From contig NDFF03000370.1 of the NCBI GenBank assembly GCA_002150815.3, positions 186,001 to 250,000 on the forward strand: a stretch of 64,000 nucleotides of DNA, in the 5' to 3' direction. Both the position numbers and the translations under genes were made by a program. The notes beneath the pieces were generated by a model, which had not been told where the DNA came from, did not search any database, and saw nothing but the letters and a program-made list of their open reading frames with translations. Positions within the stretch are counted from its first letter, which is position 1, and the number at the start of each line of letters is the position of its first letter. This DNA comes from Grammothele lineata (taxonomy: Eukaryota; Basidiomycota; Agaricomycetes; Polyporales; Polyporaceae). This document shows positions 1 to 10,852 of this stretch, piece by piece.

Positions 1-1120
1 TTGGTGCAGGCAGAAGCTCCTTGATGAGCGAGTACGCCATGGGTGCACCGATGCCCGCTTTCTCCGAGAGCGCAAAAACCTCGGCGATGAGCTCTAGGGA
101 TCCAAGGATCATCGAATTTCCAATCAGCTTGAACGTGGGTGCTGTGCGGGCATTGGCGGTGAGTGTGCGGGAAAGAACATGTTTGAGGAGCGTATGCACC
201 TTTCTCGATGTTGCCGCCGAGATCCATGACTTTCCTGCCCACGGCGGGATGAAGGATGTGGGCCACTTCTTTCTTCGAGCGATAATCACCCGACATGACG
301 ATGAGCAACTGCGCGGCTGCTGCTACAGCAGGGGCACCGAAGACGGGTGACATGATGAAGGACGCCTGAGGGACCTTGGACATGAGAGTATCCAGCTCGG
401 CTGGAGATAGGCAATGCGTCAGAAGGCGATTCAAACAAGCTATAACATCCGCCTACCCGCAAGTGTGGGATAGATAGTGCTCGTCTCTACAAAGATCCTG
501 CTCTTGGGAGTCTGCGCATCCTGCATGACAGAAGCATAAGAAGCATGCAAAAGAAATAGCAGCACGCAACGCACCCCGCAGGCCTTCGCGAACTTCTGAT
601 ACACATCTCTCACGACCTCGTCGTTGGACAAGTTGGTAAAGATGACGTCGCACTCTTGTGCTACCTGCTCCAGAGAACTGGCGACGACAACGAAATCCTC
701 GCCGAGCTCCTTCATGATCTGATCGACCTTGGACTTGGTGCGATTCCAAACGAGGATGGGAAGGGTGCCGTTGATATGGTGCTTCCGCCACTTTGCGAGG
801 TTGCGGACCATGGGGTATCCCATGGCACCGAGACCGCAGAAGCCAATCTGGGTCTTGCGATCAGTCGTGCCGCCCCCGGGGGTGGTGGGCCGGGAGAAGG
901 GATTGGGGGCAGAGTGGTGGAGGTGGTGGAGGTGGGCATGGCCGCCGGGCCTGTCCGCGCCATCTGACGGGGTTATGGACGTGAGCGGGTGGAGGGACAT
1001 CGAGTGCGACGGTGTGGGGGAAGACGGACAAGCAGCTTGCGTCCTCTGAGAGAGATCTCGTAGGGAACGCCGAGTTAGGACAGTCTTGGGACCGATCCGA
1101 GTCTCGACGGTCCGCCTCAC
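1..1120 (-). CDS. 3-hydroxyisobutyrate dehydrogenase-like (beta-hydroxyacid dehydrogenase) protein, 3' end outside window
   Basis: Exons on the minus strand are 575..1120, 457..520, 200..400 and <1..141; introns 521..574, 401..456 and 142..199 are GT-AG. The 18 extra in-frame codons before DAQTPKSR are removed as the 54 nt intron. The N-terminal Rossmann domain shows IGFCGLGAMGYPMVRNL (GxGxxG NAD(P) site). FVETSTIYP is the substrate-binding strand, SPVFGAP follows, and FKLIGNS carries the expected catalytic Lys. Family members oxidise beta-hydroxyacids such as 3-hydroxyisobutyrate or reduce short semialdehydes; the substrate cannot be told here. An in-frame ATG at 1000 is an alternative start. 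The Arg-rich first 30 residues of the longer form could be a mitochondrial presequence. The gene is divergent from the Ark/Prk kinase, with about 215 bp between starts. Confidence 0.85.
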
Positions 1121-1336
1121 GTCATAGCCCGCACGTGCGCTGCCCCTAGCCTAGGGGCACAGCGCGCGTTATTGTCGCCTGTTGACGCGTCCGAGAGACA
1201 GGCGCCCATTGACGCGGCGGCACCTGCCGGGCGACTGCTGGTTGTGGTCGGCTACGGCCAGCTATTCCACCGCACACTCGTTCTCTTCCGCCTCTCTCTC
1301 TCTCCTCGCCCGCCGCCGCCCTCCCCGACGCCGGCC

Positions 1337-4300
1337 ATGCAGGCCTTCCCGGCGGCGTACGCGCAGCCCAACAAGGGCACCCTCGTTCCTGGCCAGAGCA
1401 TCACCGTCAACAAGTACACCGTCGTTGTCGAGCGCTACCTGAGCCAGGGTCTGTGCATGCTCGTTGCTAGATCACCCAGCCATCTAATCCCGACCCTTCT
1501 CCAGGCGGCTTCGCCCACGTCTACCTCGTCAGGACCGCACAGCCGGTCTACAATACCACGCACCATGTTCTCAAGCGGATCGCCGTGCCGAACGAAGCCA
1601 TGCTCTCAGAAGTCAAGAAGGAGGTGGATATCATGGTGAATATTCCCTTCAGGTCTTGTTCGTCACGCAGAGCAAGACATGCACCCTCCGCGCAATCCAC
1701 CTTCCCTCCTAAGCATTTTGGCCGAGCTTAGGCTTGCCCTGTGTGTTGAATGCCGATTGCGGTATCGTTAACGCTTCCCATCCAGAGAATCCTCAAGGGA
1801 CATCCCAACATCGTCTTCCTCATCGACGCTGCATGGCACCGCATGGCAAACGGAACCTACGAAGTCTTTATCCTCATGGAGTTCTGCCCCGGCGGAGGAA
1901 TCATCGACATGATGAACCGAAGACTGCGGGAACGTCTCACCGAATCAGAGATCCTCACCATCTTCGTCGAGGTCTGTGAGGGACTCGCTGCTATGCACGC
2001 CTTGAAGCCGCCCATCCTCCACCGCGATCTCAAGGTCGAGAACATCCTGCAATCATCACCTACATCGTACAAGCTATGTGACTTCGGCAGTGCCATTCCG
2101 GTGCAGAAGGTTCCCTCCAACATACAGGAGCTACGTTTGCTCGAAACCGATCTCAACCGACATACCACACTCCAGTACCGTGCACCAGAGATGATCGACG
2201 TCCATTTGCGGAGGCCAATTGACGAAAAGAGCGACGTATGGGCTCTCGGTGTGCTCCTTTACAAGCTCTGCTACTACACGACGCCCTTCGAAGAGCATGG
2301 ACCCCTCGCCATTCTCAACGTACAATATAAGATCCCCCCATACCCTGTATACTCTGCGCAAATGAACAGTCTAATTGGTCCGTGTCCTGATAATCGCTGC
2401 AGCCCAGTTTACTGACAGAAGTACAGGGTCTATGCTGAAGGAACACGGGGCTCAGCGTCCAACCGTGTTCGAGATCCTCTTGCATGTACATGGCCTCCGT
2501 GGAACGAAATCTCGGTTCACGTACAACATCCCCGTCAAGGAGCCACTCTCTCCACGCTCTCTCCAGGCGCCGCTGCAGACTATCTCCCCCAATGTCACGA
2601 ACCCTCTCGACGATCTCGTCTCATACAGGTCCCAGCAGTCGCCCGCGAAGAATGCTGGTGTCGAGGCGCGTGAGAAGGTCTTGGAGGCAATCGCACCTAT
2701 GCGACGAGGCCGTCCAGCTGCAGGACAAGCTCCAGCCAAGAGTCCGTCCCGTAACCCTAGTAGAGAGAAACCCGTCGCCTTCGAGACCAAATTTGGAGAA
2801 GACGACGACCGGTCATGGAAGGGTCTGCGCGCGGCGCGTTCCGGCCTGCCTTCAGTGGGCGATACCGCGTCACTCAGTAGCAAGGCCGACACCGACGCTT
2901 GGAGTATTGGCTCGACGCAGAAACCGGACACGACTACGCGACGCGGTTTCGAGAGCGACTTCTCGACAGGTTTCGGGAGCAAATTCACGAGTCGAACAAC
3001 GGGGACGAGCAAACCCGCCGATACCACCTCGTCAGGGTTTGGATCTGGGTTCGGTGACGCCTTCGATCCTGCAAAGGCTGCGCCAGTCTCTTCGTCACCT
3101 CCTTCCGCTCCAAGACCTGGGCCAACGCCACAGCAGCCGTCTCGTCTACGTCAAAGTCGCATACTTGGGAAAGACGCGTTTGATGGCCTCGGGCTTGGAG
3201 CCCAACCATCAGCCCCTACTCTTGGCGAGGCAAGGGCGAGTCGAACAGGTCTGGCTAGCTATGGCTCCTCGTCGAGTTCGTCGACTGCGGTGATGAATGT
3301 GACTCCACCTACCCCCGCCGGCCTGGGGTCTAATAACACCACATACCACATCCACGCTTCGCGACCCACACCATCACCGCAGCTGCCTCAGTCCCAGATC
3401 CAACCACAGTCCTCCAACCTGTCGCCTATACCGCCCCCATCTCAGACGTGGAAACAACACGTCAAGGGTCCGTCTTCGTCGGAGGACGATCGATCTGCTG
3501 AGGAAAGGTTCCCTTCTCTCGAGGACTTGGATCGTACCTTCGGCTCTCCATCGCCTGGCGCTCCTCCAAATACAAGGCCACCAGCAATGCCACCGCGTCC
3601 TGCAGACCGACCACCCTCACGCAATAGCTACATGGGAGCCTTGGGTACTGGTACAGGCGTGCAGGCAGCGCCTGGAGTCAAGGGCCGTTTCGATGGGGTG
3701 CGTTCGCAACAAGTCACAGGGACCGCCATGCGCGAAGCGCGCGCCGCCGGGTCACGTCAGTCGACATTCCTTCGCACTATGGAGCCTATGCCGACCAAGA
3801 CGGAGGATGGACCAAGCAAGGCGCAACCTATCGCGAGCCGTCCGTCTCTCTCGCGGAAACATAGGAGCTCGGTGACGATGAAGTCTGCGCGGGAGGAGTC
3901 CGTGGACCTCTTGGGGTCGGGGTCAGCGGATACTCCGAGCCTTCCCCCTCGTCCGTCAGCCGCGAAGACGGAACCACAGGATTGGCTTACCGGGGCGGAC
4001 GAAGGGATGGGCGGGCCTCTGGGCATCCGCACGACTGGGCTCGGAGCACCATCGGATACACAGCCCGTCCTCCGCGACTCGCCAAGCAAGCGCGCGAGTT
4101 TCATCGAACGCAGCCCCATTCTCCTCGCGAAGCCTTTGGAGGCGGAGAACGTGCTCCCGCCATCTGCGCCCGCCCCCGCTCAAGCGCAGCAAGCGACGAC
4201 GTTCGAGCGCGATTGGGACATGGCTCTCGATAGGCTCGACAACATCCCCGTGGGCAAGAGCGAGCGCGAGAAGCGCAAGGCGGACGCGAAGCCCGCACGT

Positions 4301-5827
4301 GAGGAGCTACCGCGGCGCTCAAAGTCCCCAGCGAAAACCTCGGCGGCGACGAAGGCGTTTATCACGCGTGGTGACGTGAACACAGCGGGCCTGGGTCTGC
4401 AGATCCCGTCTGGTACCGGCGCGGGCGCGCGCCAGACGGCGAGGACGCCTTCGCCTGGGCGAGCGGATAGCTGGAGCCCGGCGCCCTCGCCGAAGAGCAG
4501 GAGGTCGAAGCAGGGGTCGGTTTCTTCGAGCAGCGATGGGGGCCCAGAGGAGCTGAATGGGTACGTGCCGAGGGGTGGGACGAAGGAGAAGACCAGGGAA
4601 CTGGAGAAGGTGGCCGTGAAAGGCGATGTACCGGTGAACGGGACTGGGGGTGGACAGAGTCAAAGGAGACGGCGGACGAAGAGCAAGAGTCGGCAAAGCT
4701 CGGTACATGACTTGGTCGACCTGTGGGGCGGGAGCGCGAAAAGCCCGACGCTGCCAACTGCGCCGACCAAGAGGAGCTCAGTCATCGTCCCAGCGACGAC
4801 GATGAAGCCGCCTCCGCTGACGACCAAGCCGAGGTCGTCCTCTCCGCAGCCTATGCGCCCATCGTCTCCGAGCAAGACAAAGCCGGCCCCCTCCCCGTCG
4901 AAACGGCCAGGAGGCTCCTCAGCCACTTCTCTAACGTCGCCCGAGTCTGCTACGGGCCGCTCCCGTCCTGCGTCGATGTTCATCGTGCCAGTCTCAGCGT
5001 CCAGGTCCAGTGCTGCAGAGGGCGGCGTCGCCTCTTCATCCGAGGCTGCCGCCGCGCTCGCACAACAGGCATTATCACCCCCCGACACTCCCCGGTCGCG
5101 CCGTTCAGCAAGGCGAAGTTCGATATCAGACATGGTGCAGAAGTACGAGGCCATCGGTTCCGGTTTGCCTAAGACACACGGCCCTGGTCCTGGCCCTCCT
5201 GCGAAACCAGCCGCGCTGAAGATGCACAAGAGCACGCCCAGCAACGCGTCCTCTTTCGACTACGCCGCCGCCTCCCCGTCCGCCGCGGCGACACGCTTCC
5301 CGAAGCTGTCACCGACGACCTCGCCAGTGATGACGAAGGACAGCCTCGCCGTTCCAGAAGACACAGGCCGTGCCGCACTTGGGCGGGACTTCTCCAAGTA
5401 CCGCACGTCTCCAACCGGCCTCCCGCCCAGGTCTTCGCCTGTCGGTCGGCTGGAGACGCCCTTCTCTAGTGCGAATAACGTCGGTGCAAGTACCAACGCC
5501 ACGGGCGCATCCATCAGTGGTCTCCCGCCACGTCGGTCTCCGCTGGAGGCTGCGCGAGAGCAGCAGTCGTCTCAAGCGTCGATGATGCCTCCCCCGCCGT
5601 CGCCGCGGCCGGAGCGAAAGGTGTCAGGGCAACTAGAGCCACCCGCGCAGCAAACTCAAGTGCGCTCGCCGTCTCCTGAGAAGCCGTACCAGGGCGTATC
5701 ACGCCTGATCGATCGCTGGCAGCGTGTGGTAGACGAGACAGCCCCAGCGGGTATGCCTGGGACGCGGCGAGGCAGCGTGCCTGTCAAGCGAGCGGGGATG
5801 GTCAGCGGGGGCTCAGAGCGCGCGTGA
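1337..5827 (+). CDS. Ark/Prk (NAK) family serine/threonine kinase, actin and endocytosis regulator
   Basis: Exons 1337..1448, 1505..1635, 1786..2377 and 2427..5827 give 1411 aa. The kinase domain covers roughly residues 25-320. It has an atypical glycine loop (LSQGGFAHVY), HRDLKVEN with catalytic Asp about 162, DFGSA, and a YRAPEMID activation segment. These are features of the Numb-associated kinase group (yeast Ark1/Prk1/Akl1, animal AAK1/GAK), which phosphorylate endocytic coat proteins and cortical actin-patch factors. The remaining ~1090 aa are Ser/Pro-rich and low complexity, with many SP and PxxP-like motifs, and end with a short conserved-looking stretch (YQGVSRLIDRWQR). The 3401 nt last exon is unusually long for this window. 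Start 1337 is the first ATG giving the glycine loop after splicing. The family is clear; the exact orthologue is not. Confidence 0.93.
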
Positions 5828-6600
5828 CGACGTGCTCGGGTACGGAGACGGTGGTTGTGCGGACGGCATTTTGGATAGTCGGACTAATGATTGACTACTG
5901 CTAATGCTCACGACGATGCTGTTCAGATTCATCGGATCCGGTCGAAGGGCTCTTGGATAATGTATGCACGTCGCGACTACGTACGACGTTACTACTTCCT
6001 TGCTTTTGTGGGATGGCCCACTTCTCATCCGCTTTCACAGCCTCCGGTGATGCGAGCGGAGGTAGCCATACGGAAAGTTGTGGCGTTGTTCTCGAGTTGC
6101 TCCCGCATTGTAAATGATGAGTGGTTCTGGGGAGGCCAGGCGCGGTTTGGACGTTCTTGAGCGCCCGCCAGCGGATCTCGTTAGATTACGTAATGAAGTC
6201 AAAAAGGCAAACGTTATAGTCGGCAACCGGCGGTCTATTGTCTCTCGCCTCTTTCCTCGACGGTGAACAATTGTGCCGCGGACAATGAGGCGGCACTAGT
6301 TGAAGCGTGTACACGTTCCTATTGTTATAAAGACCATAGAATGTGCGCCCGCCATATCTGCCACCCGCCACTTCGTCAGGTCTTTCCTGCTCTTTCACGA
6401 CCTCCACCAACATTCCGATTCTCGTTTCCGGTGCTGGGACACCCCTTGCTCGAGTTTTCCTCCTACAAGGCATCTCCTCTGACACACCGTCATACACACA
6501 TTCTCTATCCTTTGGACTATTCTAGAGTCCTTTACGCTCGCTAACAGCTGAACACGAGAATCCATCTTACTTGTTTCTACAAGCCATACTCCAAGCCACA
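5828..6600. other. Intergenic region, kinase 3' end to membrane-protein gene
   Basis: 773 bp with no supportable gene. It holds the 3' UTR side of the kinase and the promoter of the next gene; a TATAAAG at 6326-6332 is the only recognis­able element. Confidence 0.6.
6326..6332 (+). promoter_or_regulatory. Candidate TATA box
   Basis: TATAAAG lies 269 bp before the ATG of the four-TM protein gene, followed by pyrimidine-rich sequence. The position fits a promoter with a moderately long 5' leader. Assigned by motif only. Confidence 0.35.
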
Positions 6601-7570
6601 ATGGTTCCACCTCGCGCATGTAAGTTGCTCCACGGCCTTGCAACATCAGGTACTGAAAGTATGCTGTAGACTTTTTCCTTGGGCTCAACGCCGTCCGTGC
6701 TCTGAGCATCATCTCTATGCTGCTCGTGTTCGCGAGCAGCATCTTTGTCCTCGTTAACGACATCAAGGCTGTGAACCACGCTGCTTCCCAGCCGAGTTCT
6801 GACATGCAGGACTGTGACTACATTGAGTGAGTATTCAAGAGATCGGGATCATGTCTCACGTAAATCTGACCACTCGGTTTGTTCAGTGGCAGCACCGTCC
6901 CGAATCAGCCTGCGGGCGTGTTCTGGGCGGTTGTCAACCGCCTGCTTATCATCTTCCAGGTCATCGTCCTCATCCTCGCGGAGGTCGGCTGGCCCGCGGG
7001 CTTCTTCGCGACTTATTTCCCCGTCCTCGGTCAGGACTTTGGCCTTGGTCCCTTGGGCATCTTCCAGTGCCTCATCGGTGCGACGATCCTCTCGCACCAC
7101 GTCGATGACTTCACGCTGGTCGCTGCCTTCTTCCTCTTCTCCATCGGCTGCCTCAACATGTTCCTCGGCCTCTTCCGCGAGAAGGTCAAGCACAAGCGCT
7201 CCATCCTCTCCTGGCGCGAGGAGGCCAAGGGCGTGCTGCCACTCCACAAGGACGGTCGCCCTCCCTTCGCGCGCCCCGCATCAACCTTTGTCGGCGGCTT
7301 CTTCAGGAAGGGCGATAAGGAGGAGGAAGCTACCTCGAGTCACCGGGGGAACGGGTTTGGCAGGCAGGGGGAGAAGGCTGCGGGTTTGAAGGGTACGTAT
7401 GCGACTCATGACCTCGCATCTCTCATGGCTAACCCGGCTCGTGCTACACAGGCTTCTTGATTTCCAAGCCTCTGGAGAGCCTTCCACGCTACGCTCAGCA
7501 GCCTCGTCCTGATAGCTCTCGCGCTGGTACGCCCGAGCCGAAGTTCAAGTCTAGTGCCACGGCCATCTAG
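6601..7570 (+). CDS. Four-TM membrane protein of an uncharacterised basidiomycete family
   Basis: Exons 6601..6619, 6670..6826, 6887..7392 and 7452..7570 give 266 aa. The first exon has only 19 nt and codes for MVPPRA plus one base. Four hydrophobic segments are visible: LSIISMLLVFASSIFVLV near the N terminus, a second in RLLIIFQVIVLILAEVGW, a third in LGIFQCLIGATILSHHV and a fourth in FTLVAAFFLFSIGCLNMFL. A basic cytoplasmic tail rich in Gly, Lys and Ser follows. Paired HH and aspartates (SHHVDD) lie between TM3 and TM4. I believe similar proteins are grouped in Pfam as a DUF of basidiomycete membrane proteins (possibly DUF7598), but this is from memory and unchecked. Function unknown. Confidence 0.82.
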
Positions 7571-7840
7571 GTTTACGCAAGCTTATGACGACCCACGAAC
7601 ATCGGACTTTACGCATCTCCTCACTCACATGCACACTGTATCATTATTGGAACTCTTGTAGAGCGGACTGTATCGTATACCTGATGTATAGTACTGCTGC
7701 GTAATGTGATTATCACTCTGGGAGTGCTGCCTTTGTAATGCAACGATTGATACTATTCTTCAAATGCGGACACGTACAACGACCGACAAAAACATAATCA
7801 ACATCTGGACCAGCGTGAAGAGCCAGAATCAAAAGAGAAC
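7571..7840. other. Short intergenic spacer with tRNA terminator side
   Basis: The 3' UTR region of the four-TM gene. A T-tract (AAAA at 7831-7834 on the plus strand, read as TTTT on the minus strand) just past the tRNA 3' end fits a Pol III terminator. Confidence 0.5.
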
Positions 7841-7922
7841 CGACGCCAGCAGGATTCGAACCTGCGCCTCCAAAGGAGAACAGATTTCTAATCTGTCGCC
7901 GTAACCACTTGGCTATAGCGCC
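7841..7922 (-). tRNA. tRNA-Ser (anticodon AGA)
   Basis: An 82 nt gene without intron. The minus-strand 5' end GGCGCTA pairs with 3' TGGCGTC (two G-U pairs), followed by discriminator G. The anticodon stem ACAGA/TCTGT encloses the loop TTAGAAA, giving anticodon AGA for UCU and, via inosine, UCC/UCA. A long variable arm (TCTCCTTTGGAGG) makes it type II, as expected for Ser. The T arm is GCAGG-TTCGAAT-CCTGC (B box), and the D-arm region contains GCCAAGTGG (A box). A TTTT tract 6 bases downstream is the likely terminator. CCA is not encoded, as normal for eukaryotes. Confidence 0.96.
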
Positions 7923-8122
7923 TTGTTCATCATTGATTGGAACACAACTCACACCAGAGGACGTGATGAAGCGACATGACACGATGGTGCTAAGTATTGC
8001 GGTGCCCCGCTCTTGACGTTCACGCACTTTCACGGTCTTGGAGAAGGTATGACACCCGTTCATAGTGCAGCATCAATGGCCCTAACTCATCGATCATACT
8101 AGTAGAGAGGGCATTGCGGCTA

Positions 8123-8486
8123 ATGGCAGCTCGCGGAATCGGCCGCATCGCCCGCCTTACACTCTACTCTGGCCCACAGTGTTCCCTCTGCGATGTACAT
8201 GCCCCTCTTTCCACGCCATCCAACCCATACACTCACTCACCACGTTGTCCAGATTGCGAAGGCCGAACTGGCCAAAGTCCGCCAGCAACGCCCATTCGAA
8301 CTGAAGACGGTGAACATCCAGGACCCCGGCCAGGAACGTTGGAAGAAAAAGTACGTTTACTGGATCCCCGCGCTGCATGTGGAGGGTCGGGAGGTAGCCA
8401 AGGGCCGCTGGGACGCGGCGACGGTGAACCAGGCACTGGACAAGTGGGAGGCGGATCCATGGACGACCCGGGAGGACTCGTCATAG
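8123..8486 (+). CDS. Glutaredoxin-like (thioredoxin-fold) protein
   Basis: Exons 8123..8194 and 8253..8486 give 101 aa. The sequence opens with the typical strand LTLYSGPQCSLCD, then a helix with AKAELAKV, a middle strand FELKTVNIQD, and the YWIPALHVEGREVAKGR segment in which cis-Pro-containing IPALHV follows the thioredoxin fold. The redox motif is CSLC (CxxC). This matches the small glutaredoxin-like family related to yeast YDR286C and bacterial DUF836 proteins; the physiological substrate is not known for the family. The last 28 nt of this CDS overlap the start of the next gene in another frame. The strongest alternative is that the two form one transcript or that the downstream start is wrong. 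Confidence 0.88.
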
Positions 8487-9520
8487 AGGATAGAGACGGT
8501 CTGTCTCTGGTTGATCACGAGCACCACGGTCCCGACTACTCAGCGGTCCCCCTCTATGTCGCGTTGGAGGCAGATGGTCCCTTAGGCGACAACCTCCCAA
8601 ACGATGATGGGGACGAAGACACGCTGGACGTACGCAGGTGCTTTAACTGTGGCGACCCCTCTCACACCGTCGCGGAATGTCCTACCCCATTGGACCGCAC
8701 TCTTATTGCGCTCTCCCGGCAGCTGTTCCTCTTCTATCGCCCAGACCCTGTTGCCCCCTTGCATCGTATCCACGAAGTTGGAGATTGGCGACAGCGCCGA
8801 CTCAGTTGGCTTGAAGAGTTTAAGCCAGGAGAAGTACGCGGGCACGACCTGCGTGACGCCCTCGGGTTACGCGAAGGCGACATGGGCGCACACGTCGAGT
8901 GGCTAAGTAACATGGCTTGCTGGGGCTATCCTCCAGGCTGGGCGGGAACGCAAGACCCGCGCGAGCGTATTTGGGCACGGATTGCAAACGGCGCGCCCGC
9001 AGAGGAACCTCTGGAAGACGTTCTTTTCTCCATATTCGAGGACGACGGCGAGGAAGTTTACGTCCTCTTCGAAGGGACGAGCCTGGGCTCGGCCGCGGAA
9101 TCAGAAGTCACTTTGTCCACTGGCCATGACGAGGACGGTACAGCAGCTTCGCCTAGCTGCGAACTCACTCGTTACGCGCTGTACCCCGATTCCTACTTTC
9201 TCTCATCCAAGCTGCCGATCTACAACGGTATGGCACTCCCCGCGGTCGGTGCGGAAGAACGACCTATTGTTGTAAGCACGACTTTCACTCAAGATCGCCA
9301 CGAGCTTTGGCAGAACATATTGGCTTCTTCTGGATCCGGTCCCGTTGTGAGTGAGAGCAAGGTACCTCCGTGGCGGCTGCCCGGAGCGTTCAACTCGGCA
9401 TCCGTTCTCCCGGAATCTGTGCTACCGCCTCCGCCATCCACACTACCACCCCCTTTGCCACCTAGTCTGTCTAGCTCAGACATTGAGCAGAGTGACGATG
9501 ATATGGTCTTGTCGGATTGA
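8459..9520 (+). CDS. ZCCHC8-like protein: CCHC zinc knuckle plus PSP domain
   Basis: A single exon of 353 aa. A CX2CX4HX4C zinc knuckle sits at residues 61-74 (CFNCGDPSHTVAEC). It is followed by a proline-rich PSP-type segment (GEVRGHDLRDALGL and GYPPGW, about residues 125-165), the pairing seen in ZCCHC8. In animals ZCCHC8 belongs to the nuclear exosome targeting complex with MTR4 and RBM7, and PSP also occurs in the splicing factor SF3B2; an RNA surveillance or processing role is inferred. The C terminus is Pro/Ser-rich and acidic. The only in-frame ATG before the knuckle that is not far upstream is 8459, inside the last codons of the glutaredoxin-like gene. An unseen upstream spliced leader exon is possible. 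Confidence 0.8.
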   Translation: MDDPGGLVIEDRDGLSLVDHEHHGPDYSAVPLYVALEADGPLGDNLPNDDGDEDTLDVRRCFNCGDPSHTVAECPTPLDRTLIALSRQLFLFYRPDPVAPLHRIHEVGDWRQRRLSWLEEFKPGEVRGHDLRDALGLREGDMGAHVEWLSNMACWGYPPGWAGTQDPRERIWARIANGAPAEEPLEDVLFSIFEDDGEEVYVLFEGTSLGSAAESEVTLSTGHDEDGTAASPSCELTRYALYPDSYFLSSKLPIYNGMALPAVGAEERPIVVSTTFTQDRHELWQNILASSGSGPVVSESKVPPWRLPGAFNSASVLPESVLPPPPSTLPPPLPPSLSSSDIEQSDDDMVLSD

Positions 9521-9867
9521 TACCCCCCCGATACTACGATATACCCCTGTAGCCTTTCACTCCAAGCGGGGTACACATTGTTTGTGCTCCGTTATTAGGT
9601 TCCCTGTTCATACACCGAGAGGGGCAGTGTTGCCATGCTGTTCGCTACTACTATGTCGCCAGGAGTTGTGCTGTGCGCATCCTATATAGAGTATCTTCCT
9701 GGATGCATAAATTTATACAACTTGATCTTCCGCACGAACAATGGTCGCGCCTCAGGCCTCAGCGCCAACTGGAATCTGGAAGTGACCCTGTCCGCGTTCG
9801 AGCATCTGCCTTCTGCCCTCTTCTACCCTCTTCTATCACGGCAGCCCTGCCATCGTATTATTGCTTT
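9521..9867. other. Intergenic region before DPH4
   Basis: 347 bp with no gene. TATATA at 9683-9688 could serve DPH4, whose ATG is 185 bp downstream. Confidence 0.45.
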
Positions 9868-10323
9868 ATGACCCATTCTGTCCCGGATTACTATCGTCTA
9901 TTGGTCGTCTCCCCGTCCGCCAGTCCAACGGAGATCAGAGCCGCCTACCACCGCGCTCTCCTGCTCCATCATCCCGACAAACAAGCCTCAGGCAGCGTCG
10001 TGGCATCCGTAGACATTGGCCTCCTCAAAGATGCGTTCCGAACTCTTTCTACCCCACATCTCAAGGAGGAATACGATCATACGAGGTCGGTAAGCGGAGC
10101 GGGGCTTGGACCTCGTCCAGCGCAAATCGTCTCGCTCGAGGATTTCGAAGAATCTGCAAGTGGAACCTGGACCTACCATTGTCGATGTGGCGGGGTGTAC
10201 ATCATAACAGAGGAGATGTTGGAAGCCGAGCAACATTTGGTCGGCTGCGCGAGCTGCTCGGAGGTAGTATGGGCAGGATATGAGGTCGTCGAGGATGCCG
10301 CAGGAGAGGACGTCGCTAAGTAG
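9868..10323 (+). CDS. DPH4: Diphthamide biosynthesis protein 4 (J domain plus CSL zinc finger)
   Basis: A single exon of 151 aa. The N-terminal J domain (about 1-75) begins DYYRLLVVSPSASPTEIRAAY and has HPD at residues 35-37, the Hsp70-stimulating motif. The C-terminal CSL-type zinc finger has paired cysteines in YHCRCGGVY and GCASCSE. This order and size are diagnostic of DPH4/DNAJC24, a zinc/iron-binding co-chaperone supporting the first steps of diphthamide formation on translation elongation factor 2, in which a 3-amino-3-carboxypropyl group is added by DPH1-DPH2 with DPH3. The first ATG preceding the J domain with usual spacing was chosen. Both motifs look intact. Confidence 0.94.
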   Translation: MTHSVPDYYRLLVVSPSASPTEIRAAYHRALLLHHPDKQASGSVVASVDIGLLKDAFRTLSTPHLKEEYDHTRSVSGAGLGPRPAQIVSLEDFEESASGTWTYHCRCGGVYIITEEMLEAEQHLVGCASCSEVVWAGYEVVEDAAGEDVAK

Positions 10324-10852
10324 TCCTCGTGAGTCTCAATCATTCAGTTCCGTTTACTCGCTGACTGTGATCGCCCTCATGTAATGGCGCCACATATTCA
10401 AAAGACATTCATCGGCAGATGACCAACATATACAATGCCTAGCCCATCGTGCCGCATTGTGCCCGATCCTCACGCTGAGCGAGAACGGAAGGCGGATATC
10501 GTGTCCACACATAAACCTGGAATGCGATGCGCCAGCTAGTTCTCTTCCATTGGACAACTCGGTGTAAGTAATTTGTGCCCGCCTTAAACGTCCATGATTT
10601 ACATATTCTCCGTAGTTGCCGGGTTCTCGCTACCGGCCACGCACCTTCGCTCGTCGCCTACGCCGCCGATACCCCATAAGAGTATATTAGGGTGTCTTGA
10701 TAGCTTTCGTTTGGTGGGGCTGAACATCTCTCACTGCAAGGCTACATTGGAATATTGGAATGATACGCGATGTACTCAATCCGCCGCCTGTTCCTACAGA
10801 AAGCCCACAAGAAATGTGACATGAAGACCAACGATATGCAAGGAGACGTCAT
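10324..10852. other. Convergent intergenic region (DPH4 / P450-1)
   Basis: 529 bp between two convergent stop codons; presumably both 3' UTRs. No gene or repeat seen. Confidence 0.5.

Noticed and set aside
521..574. Hydrophobic 18-residue insertion in the dehydrogenase
   Set aside because: The bases begin GTGCGT and end CATGCAG; removal restores the family pattern, so it is an in-frame intron and not a TM segment.
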